Source: JAJEAD01 sp965221555
GTDB lineage: Bacteria; Pseudomonadota; Gammaproteobacteria; HK1
Assembly (NCBI GenBank): GCA_965221555.1
Contig: OZ244895.1
Location: 3,038,001-3,102,000 of the forward strand
Length of the DNA stretch: 64,000 nt
Direction of reading: 5' to 3'
The number at the start of each line of letters is the position of its first letter. Within the stretch, counting starts at the first letter, position 1. A program made the translations under genes and the position numbers. Under the pieces are notes generated by a model. It worked only from the letters and a program-made list of their open reading frames with translations, was not told where the DNA came from and did no database searches. Shown in pieces: positions 59,107 to 64,000 of this stretch.

Positions 59107-60188
59107 TCGTGCTCTCGGGAGTTCGAGGCCTCGTCGTCACCGTCCGGGCCGAGACCCAGGCGATTCTCGAGGCGGCGTATCCGGCGGGCCATCCGATCGA
59201 GCTGACGCATTCTCGCCACGTTCCTGCGCCATTCCCGGTTCGGCTGGATGGGCATGCCGGAAGAATATACACCGGGTTTCCGGATGGAATTGGGAACGGC
59301 CGAGGTCGCAGTCAAGTGGACATCATCCGCCACCCGGATATGGCCGGCGAGAGAGGCCGCACCCGCGATCGTGCACCGCTTGCCGATTCGCGCGCTTCCG
59401 CCGATGGCCACGCAAGCGGCGATCGCGGTGTGGGCGCCGATGCGCACGTTGTGGGCAATCTGGATAAGGTTGTCGAGCTTCACCCCGTCTTCGATCACGG
59501 TGTCTTCGAGTGCCCCCCGGTCCACGGTGGTGTTGGCGCCGATCTCCACGTCGTCGCCAATGTGCACTCCCCCCATCTGCGGGACCTTGATCCAGACGCC
59601 TTCGTCGTTGGCGATCCCGAATCCGTCCGCCCCGATGACCACACCGGGATGAATGACGGTGCGCCGGCCGATTCTCGCCCGGGCGCACACCGTGACATTG
59701 GCGATCAGATACGCGGCGTCCGCGATTTCGATCTCTCCCTCAAGCACGCAGCCGGGCCCGACCACGGCCCTCTCACCGATGCGCACTCCGGGACCAATCA
59801 CGCAATGGGCGCCGACCGAAGCGCTTCCGGAAACCTGCGCCCCCTCGTCGATGCTTGCACTCGAATGGATACCCGGCGGGGGAGGGCGGGCACTGCAGAA
59901 CAATGCCGCCGCCCTCGCGTATCCGGCGTAGGGATTGCTCATCACCAGGCAGGCGGTGGGAGACTCCTCGACGAAGTGCCGCTCCATCAGCACCGCCGCC
60001 GCTCGGGTGTGGGCCAGGTCGGATCGGTAGCGGCGGCTGTGGAGGAAACTCAGATCGCAAGGACCGGCGCCGGCGAGAGTGGCGACTCCCTCGATGCGCC
60101 GCTCCGGATCCCCTCTCAGCTCGGCGCCCAGCGTGTCCGCGAGCTCCCCCAGCTTGAATCCCGAAGCCCTCGTTTCCGGCGCCTTCAA
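59103..60188 (-). CDS. lpxD: UDP-3-O-acylglucosamine N-acyltransferase
   Basis: 361 residues from a TTG at 60188 that overlaps the skp stop (TTGA); no ATG or GTG is available at this position. The uridine-binding N-domain (SGFKLGELADTLGAELRGDP) is followed by hexapeptide repeats (HPGVVIGADGFGIANDEGVW) and a C-terminal helix ending NRLGLGPDGDDE. It adds the second acyl chain in lipid A synthesis. Confidence 0.93.
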   Translation of the reverse strand: MKAPETRASGFKLGELADTLGAELRGDPERRIEGVATLAGAGPCDLSFLHSRRYRSDLAHTRAAAVLMERHFVEESPTACLVMSNPYAGYARAAALFCSARPPPPGIHSSASIDEGAQVSGSASVGAHCVIGPGVRIGERAVVGPGCVLEGEIEIADAAYLIANVTVCARARIGRRTVIHPGVVIGADGFGIANDEGVWIKVPQMGGVHIGDDVEIGANTTVDRGALEDTVIEDGVKLDNLIQIAHNVRIGAHTAIAACVAIGGSARIGKRCTIAGAASLAGHIRVADDVHLTATSAVPNSIRKPGVYSSGMPIQPNREWRRNVARMRQLDRMARRIRRLENRLGLGPDGDDEASNSREHE

Positions 60189-60775
60189 TTCCCGCTCTCG
60201 GACTCCGTCTGCAGTCGGTCGAGCACCAGCTTGGTGATGTCGACTCGTTCGCCGGCGAACACCACGCCGTCGGTCAGAACGATGTCGTAACTCTCGGCTC
60301 TCGCCAGTGCCTGAATCACTTCGGTGATGTTGCGTTGGAGTTTGGACAGCTCCTGGCTGCGTCTCAGGTTCAAGTCCTCGCGAAACTCCTCCTGGGAACG
60401 ACGCAGCTCTCGCCTCAGGCGGCGAACGTCCTCTTCCATCTTCGTGCGTTCGCTCGCGGACATGATCGCGCTGTTCTTGACGAGTTTTTCTTCCTTTTCG
60501 GACAGCCCCCGCTGCAGCAACAGAAGCTCTCGGTCGCGCGGCGCGAATTCGGCGTCGATACGCGCTCGGGCCTCGATCGCCTGCGGAGCGGCCTCCATGA
60601 CACGGGGCACGTTGACGAACCCTACCCTGAAATCCTGTGCGAAGCTTGCGGGTTGAAAGGCAAGCCCCGCCGCGGCGAGGACCCCGGCGAGCAGGCACTT
60701 GCGAAGCAGCCAGATCTTGCCGGACGTCGTGCTAGAACGTCGACCCGATGGAAAACTGGAAGGGTTGGGTCTCAT
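60185..60775 (-). CDS. skp: OmpH/Skp-family periplasmic chaperone
   Basis: 196 residues if it starts at the ATG at 60775, which lies inside the 3' end of bamA (44-bp overlap); there is no ATG, GTG or TTG after the bamA stop. An alternative ATG is at 60790. Signal peptide: LLRKCLLAGVLAAAGLAFQP, cleaved near ASFAQ. The rest is alpha-helical coiled coil (RELLLLQRGLSEKEEKLVKN) as in Skp, which holds unfolded outer-membrane proteins for BamA. The N-region is unusually long. Confidence 0.88.
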   Translation of the reverse strand: MRPNPSSFPSGRRSSTTSGKIWLLRKCLLAGVLAAAGLAFQPASFAQDFRVGFVNVPRVMEAAPQAIEARARIDAEFAPRDRELLLLQRGLSEKEEKLVKNSAIMSASERTKMEEDVRRLRRELRRSQEEFREDLNLRRSQELSKLQRNITEVIQALARAESYDIVLTDGVVFAGERVDITKLVLDRLQTESESGN

Positions 60776-63023
60776 CACTCGACTCGTCATTCAAGGGATA
60801 GGCGAAGCTGATGCTCAATGGACCGAGGGGGGAGAGCCACCTCATCGCGACCCCGGTCGAGGTGCGCAGCTCACCGAAATCGAGATCCTCCGCGGACGCA
60901 TAGACCTGTCCGAAGTCCCAGAACGCGGAGAAGCGGAACTGATTCGACTCGATGAACGGCATCGGCACCACGAGTTCGGTCTGTCCCGCGAACATGACGC
61001 TGCCACCCAAGGGATCATCGAGCGAATCCCTCGGCCCCAGGGTATTGGACTCGAATCCGCGCACCGAACGAGGCCCTCCCCCATAGAAGTTGCGGATCAA
61101 CGGCAAATCGACGATGTCTCCATATCCGTCGCCGTAACCGATCTCGCCGTCGAAGGCGATGATGAAGTCGCGGGGCAAGGCCAGGAAGCGTTGGTGTCGC
61201 AGGGTGAGCTTGTAGTAGGTGAGTTCGCCGAGGGGCAGGCCGACCTCTCCGGAAATCGCGGTCAAGCCGCCTCGGCGGGGGAGGATGATGTTGTCCCGAC
61301 TGTCGGTGGACCAGGACAGCTCGGTGCGAAGAGACGTGAAACTGCTGCCGAGGAGTTCCTCGAAGTCCCGAACCTCGCGCGAAGCGGTCGCCGCCGCTTC
61401 GAACTCCGTAAAGCTGCCTACCAGACGAAGGTCGATTGCGTCGTACTCCGATACCGGAAACCCGAAGGAGACGCCGCCGCTGAGATCGTCGAGGCTGTAG
61501 TCGGCGAGGTTGCGTTCGCTGGCGTCCGTGATGCGGTAGGCGCCCTCGATTCCGCGGCTGATGCCGTCGTCGGTGTAATAGGGATTGAACCAGCTGAAGG
61601 AGTAATTACGCCGTGACTTGCTGTTGTTGAACGTGAGCGAGAGCCGGTTGCCGGATCCGAGAAAGTTGCGATGGCTCAGCTCGGAAGAAAGCAGCACCCC
61701 GGAGTCCTGGGACAGTCCGGCTCCGAAACTCAGATTGCCGGAGGCCGCCTCCACCACATCGACTTCGATGTCGACCTGATCGCTGGTCCCCGGAACCGGG
61801 GGAGTCTCGACCTTCACTTCCTGGAAGTAGCCGAGCCGATCGATACGCTCCTTGGAACGAGCCACCGCGCCCGTCGACATCCAGGCCCCTTCCATCTGCC
61901 GCATTTCCCGGCGCAACACCTCGTCGCGGGTATCGAGGTTGCCCGTGAAGCTGATGCGGCGCACATAGACCCGCTGGCCCGGATCGACGAAGAAGGTCAG
62001 GGCGACCTCCTTCGCCGCCTCGTCAACCTCCGGTACGGCGTTGACGTTGGCAAAGGCGTATCCGTCGTCGCCCAGGCGTTCGGCCAGGTGTTGACTCGTC
62101 TCGGCGACCGACGTTCTCGAGAAGATGTCACCCTTGCGAATCTTCACCAGCGCGAAGAGTTCCGACTCGTCGACGAGCAGCTCTCCGCCGAGCCGCACCT
62201 CGGAAACCCGGAACTCGCCCCCTTCACTGATGTTTATCGTGATGTAGACATCCTTCTTGTCGGGAGTAATCGACACCTGGGTGGAGTCGATGGCGAAGTT
62301 GACGAAGCCTCGGTCGAGATAGTGCGAACGCAGCGCCTCCAGGTCCGCCGCCAGCTTCTGCTTCGAGTACTGGTCCGACCGGGTGAAGAGCGACCACATG
62401 CCGGTGGAGCTCAGTTGAAAGAGGTCGAGGAGATCCTCTTCGTCGAAGGCCTGGTTGCCGACCACGTTGATTCGCTTGATCTTCGCTACCCGCCCTTCGG
62501 CGATATCGAAGTGCACCGCGACCCGGTTGCGCTCCAGCGGGGTCACGGTGCTCTTGATGCGCACGCCGTAACGTCCGCTTGCGAAGTACGCCCTGCGAAG
62601 CTCCTGCTCCACCCGATCGAAGATGGAACGATTGAATACCCGCCCCACCTCGAAGTCGACCTGGCCGAGCTGCGCGCTCAGAACCTCGGTGGTGATCGTC
62701 TGGTTGCCTTCGAAGTCCACGCTCGCGATGGAGGGACGTTCCACCAGCGATACCAGCAGAGTGCCGCCCTCGCGCTCCAGACGCACGTCCTCGAAGAAAC
62801 CGGTCTGAAAGAGGGTCCGTATCGCCTGCGCGCTGAGGGTGGCGTCCATCTCGTCGCCGATCTGCACGGGCAGGTAGTTGAATACGGTCCCCGGCGAGAT
62901 CCGCTGCAGTCCCTCGAGTCGAATGTCCTCGATGACGAAGGTGTCCTGCGCGCGCCCGGAGGGAGCGACGGTGAGGGCGAGGACCAGTGCGAGAATGGTC
63001 GCCGCTGCCTTCAGTACGTACAT
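60732..63023 (-). CDS. bamA: Outer membrane protein assembly factor BamA
   Basis: 763 residues. A signal peptide (AAATILALVLALTVAPSGRA) is followed by five POTRA domains (about 27-420) starting FVIEDIRLEGLQRISPGTVF, then a 16-stranded beta-barrel of the Bac_surface_Ag family with the ERGxRGF-like loop RSVRGFESNTLGPRD. The C-terminus FQFSIGSTF ends with Phe as expected. BamA inserts beta-barrel proteins into the outer membrane. Confidence 0.95.
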   Translation of the reverse strand: MYVLKAAATILALVLALTVAPSGRAQDTFVIEDIRLEGLQRISPGTVFNYLPVQIGDEMDATLSAQAIRTLFQTGFFEDVRLEREGGTLLVSLVERPSIASVDFEGNQTITTEVLSAQLGQVDFEVGRVFNRSIFDRVEQELRRAYFASGRYGVRIKSTVTPLERNRVAVHFDIAEGRVAKIKRINVVGNQAFDEEDLLDLFQLSSTGMWSLFTRSDQYSKQKLAADLEALRSHYLDRGFVNFAIDSTQVSITPDKKDVYITINISEGGEFRVSEVRLGGELLVDESELFALVKIRKGDIFSRTSVAETSQHLAERLGDDGYAFANVNAVPEVDEAAKEVALTFFVDPGQRVYVRRISFTGNLDTRDEVLRREMRQMEGAWMSTGAVARSKERIDRLGYFQEVKVETPPVPGTSDQVDIEVDVVEAASGNLSFGAGLSQDSGVLLSSELSHRNFLGSGNRLSLTFNNSKSRRNYSFSWFNPYYTDDGISRGIEGAYRITDASERNLADYSLDDLSGGVSFGFPVSEYDAIDLRLVGSFTEFEAAATASREVRDFEELLGSSFTSLRTELSWSTDSRDNIILPRRGGLTAISGEVGLPLGELTYYKLTLRHQRFLALPRDFIIAFDGEIGYGDGYGDIVDLPLIRNFYGGGPRSVRGFESNTLGPRDSLDDPLGGSVMFAGQTELVVPMPFIESNQFRFSAFWDFGQVYASAEDLDFGELRTSTGVAMRWLSPLGPLSISFAYPLNDESSDETQPFQFSIGSTF

Positions 63024-63074
63024 GGTCTCATCGGGTGCGGTGTGGTTGTTGACGCCCGGGTTGCGGCATCCGGA

Positions 63075-64000
63075 TCAGCCGATCAAGCGCGCGATGTCAT
63101 TGTAGAAGGCGAGTCCCATCAAACCAACGAGCATTCCCGCGCCTATGCGCTGACCCACCAAACGCGCTTCCTCGGAGAGCGGGCGACCGCTGACAGCTTC
63201 GATACAGTAATACATAAGGTGCCCGCCATCCAGCAGCGGTATCGGCAGCAGATTCAGGATCCCGAGACTGATGCTCACGATTGCGAGGAACCCGATGAAC
63301 CACGCCGCCCCCCGTTCGGCCGATATCCCGGCATACTGGGCGATGCTGATCGGGCCGCTGAGATTGTCCAGGGACACTTCGAGTCTCAGCATCTTCCAGA
63401 GCATGCGCAGGGTGAGCACCGTCATTTCGCCCGTACGCTCCACCCCCTTTCCGAGCGCTTCCAGGGGAGGATGGCTCGCGCGCGCGCCGTGTTCGGCCTG
63501 GAAGCTCGCCACCGCTTCGGGCGCCGGCGGCTGCACCGCGACTCCGATTCGTCCGTGGCTGCCCTCCTCGTCCGTCACGACATCGGGAACGACGACGAGG
63601 CTCATCCTCTGCCCGTGTCGTTCGATGACCAGAGGCAGCGGTTGTCCCGGCCCCTCCCGAACGAGGCGCACCAGTTGCGCCCACTCCTCGACCGGGACTC
63701 CGTCGACGGACACCACCCGATCGCCGGCGGCGAGACCGGCCCGCGCGGCGGGAGAATCCTCGGAGACGCTTGCGATCCTCGCCTCGACCCGCAGCCTCTC
63801 CGCCTCGATCCCGATGCGCTCGAAGAAGCGGCCCTGCGTCAGCTCATCGACCAGGACCGCGTCGAGGGGAAGCTGCATCTCGCGACGCGCCTCGTCTCCC
63901 GGCTGATGGACCGCCAGATGCAGCGTTCCTCCCCGGAGCGTCGCGCCGATCACGCGTTCGATGACGCTTTGCCAGGTGGGAGTCTCCCGGCCGTCCACTT
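63075..64000 (-). CDS. rseP: RseP-type site-2 zinc protease, 5' truncated by window edge
   Basis: The 308 residues present are the C-terminal two-thirds: PDZ-like domains (ARIASVSEDSPAARAGLAAG then DRVVSVDGVPVEEW) and the membrane segment with the metal-site motif GILNLLPIPLLDGGHLMYYC. The N-terminal HExxH motif lies beyond the right edge. RseP cleaves anti-sigma factor RseA in the envelope-stress response. It is followed 51 bp downstream by bamA, the usual order. Confidence 0.92.
   Translation of the reverse strand, partial: VDGRETPTWQSVIERVIGATLRGGTLHLAVHQPGDEARREMQLPLDAVLVDELTQGRFFERIGIEAERLRVEARIASVSEDSPAARAGLAAGDRVVSVDGVPVEEWAQLVRLVREGPGQPLPLVIERHGQRMSLVVVPDVVTDEEGSHGRIGVAVQPPAPEAVASFQAEHGARASHPPLEALGKGVERTGEMTVLTLRMLWKMLRLEVSLDNLSGPISIAQYAGISAERGAAWFIGFLAIVSISLGILNLLPIPLLDGGHLMYYCIEAVSGRPLSEEARLVGQRIGAGMLVGLMGLAFYNDIARLIG

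Noticed and set aside
1..64000. tRNA, rRNA or prophage genes
   Set aside because: No T-loop/anticodon patterns, rRNA segments or structural phage genes were recognised by eye; a tRNA search tool would confirm.

Overview
The window reads as chromosomal DNA of a GC-rich Gram-negative bacterium, most likely a gammaproteobacterium. The main reason is the envelope/replication cluster on the minus strand at 48.1-64 kb, in transcription order rseP-bamA-skp-lpxD-fabZ-lpxA-lpxB-rnhB-dnaE-accA-tilS, which is the classic gammaproteobacterial order. A split adenosylcobalamin-dependent ribonucleotide reductase (two adjacent genes), NudC, CcmI and MtaB fit the same picture. No genus can be named from the sequence alone. 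No rRNA, tRNA or CRISPR array was found.

Layout. 0-5.5 kb: end of a quinone oxidoreductase, a class II histone-deacetylase-like amidohydrolase, a CPA2 cation/proton antiporter, then moxR, a DUF58 gene and a DUF4381 gene. The rest of this MoxR/Bat (aerotolerance-type) operon, two von Willebrand A genes and batD, lies at 15.3-19.9 kb. The 9.8 kb between them is foreign to the operon. It holds a DUF433/DUF5615 toxin-antitoxin pair, a quaternary-amine-type ABC transporter whose two permease domains are fused, an HD-domain protein with a PhnZ/MIOX-like arrangement of ligands, two SnoaL-like proteins and a creatinase-like M24 protein. Together these look like an uptake and catabolism cassette. 19.9-21.6 kb: a signal-peptide-less PhnD-like protein and a methyltransferase.

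21.9-29.2 kb is an accessory island with lower GC in part. It contains an orphan FitA-like antitoxin, an AT-rich gene with a C-terminal HEPN-type R-x4-H motif, an orphan HigA, a decayed RelE/HigA-type toxin-antitoxin locus whose antitoxin gene is split in frame by a complete IS21-family element (2241 bp, 5-bp target duplication), and a PIN toxin with an XRE-ImmA/IrrE partner under a palindromic operator.

29.4-42.5 kb is mostly core metabolism: geranylgeranyl-reductase-family flavoprotein, cyclopropane fatty acid synthase, a membrane TVP38-disulfide oxidoreductase fusion, ccmI, nudC, the class II ribonucleotide reductase pair with a long repeat-bearing leader and a very strong terminator, a methyltransferase and mtaB. 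A 147-bp tandem duplication has joined the ends of ccmI and nudC. 43-48 kb: an AraC regulator with a secreted Cys-type hydrolase and a SnoaL-like protein, an SRPBCC protein, and a Fic protein behind a perfect 25-bp palindrome. 48.1-64 kb: the envelope/replication cluster, interrupted by a Tat-exported flavin amine oxidase (lpxB/rnhB) and by a MITE-like repeat (lpxA/lpxB).

A MITE-like repeat family of about 180 bp with 22-bp inverted termini occurs at 11.5 and 57.6 kb, with fragments at 11.7, 34.5 and 57.85 kb.
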